In this document: positions 21,372 through 21,470 of the stretch, one piece after another
How positions within the stretch are numbered: position 1 is the stretch's first letter
Layout of the letters: each line of letters starts with the position of its first letter
Translations under genes and position numbers: made by a program
Notes under the pieces: generated by a model
The model's database searches: none
What the model saw: the letters and a program-made list of their open reading frames with translations, nothing else
What the model was told of the DNA's origin: nothing
IMG/VR virus record: IMGVR_UViG_3300008050_000386
Location: 1-21,470 of that record
Source: a virus
Reading direction: 5' to 3' (one strand)
Length of the DNA stretch: 21,470 nucleotides

Positions 21372-21470
21372 TTAATATGCTACTTCTATATCTCTAAATC
21401 TAAGTTGTTTGTCTGGAAAATCATCTAATTCGAACCATCTGGAACCAATTGAGGTATCCCAATATTGCCA
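21372..21470 (-). CDS. Partial small hypothetical protein (last 32 codons)
   Basis: The frame is open from the window edge to a TAA and reads WQYWDTSIGSRWFELDDF, then DKQLRFRDIEVAY. It ends ten bases before the start of the next minus-strand gene. The composition (Trp, Phe, Arg, Asp) is that of small phage proteins; the rest of the gene lies outside the window. The function is unknown. Confidence 0.6.
   Translation of the reverse strand, partial: WQYWDTSIGSRWFELDDFPDKQLRFRDIEVAY

Noticed and set aside
1-21470. tRNA genes, CRISPR arrays, insertion sequences
   Set aside because: No cloverleaf-like segment, spaced direct repeats or transposase frame was seen; the only repeats are tandem coding linkers.

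Overview
The window is a piece of a large tailed double-stranded DNA phage genome of the T4-like (myovirus) kind. Terminase large subunit, gp20-type portal, gp21-type prohead protease, an acidic scaffold-like protein and gp23-type major capsid protein follow one another in the T4 order. Thymidylate synthase and dihydrofolate reductase lie nearby, as td and frd do in T4. Base composition is AT-rich, most starts lack a strong Shine-Dalgarno sequence, and promoter-like boxes resemble the Bacteroidota TAnnTTTG element. A Bacteroidota host, perhaps aquatic, is therefore my best guess; it is inference only.

Layout. 1-1250: tightly packed small genes, including the end of an XRE-type HTH protein and two short genes of 49 and 47 codons. 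1256-4834: nucleotide metabolism. The thymidylate synthase gene is cut in two by an HNH homing endonuclease gene, its second half is followed directly by a GIY-YIG homing endonuclease gene, and a short dihydrofolate reductase comes after two small genes. 4860-9856: probable virion genes, starting with a protein resembling the gp19 tail tube. A pair of frames in this stretch is joined across a run of ten A and probably makes one 669-residue protein. 9922-20199: packaging and head module, interrupted by a cupin gene. 20214-20248: a symmetric bidirectional terminator. 20263-21470: small genes of unknown function on the minus strand, converging on the head operon.

A recurring two-part motif, ACTTT then 13-15 bases then ATATTTAT or ATATTTAA, sits just upstream of many genes: terminase, protease, scaffold (twice), both endonucleases and others. 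It is probably the phage's late promoter. The two endonuclease genes each carry their own copy, so each looks like a self-contained expression cassette inserted at the thymidylate synthase locus.

How the parts work together: the synthase halves and the reductase would supply dTMP for DNA synthesis. The scaffold and capsid proteins would build the prohead on the portal, and the protease would mature it, probably at L-x-E sites seen in the capsid protein and in several neighbours. The terminase would then fill the head through the portal. No tRNA, CRISPR array or insertion sequence was seen, and no stretch of more than 300 bases lacks a gene.
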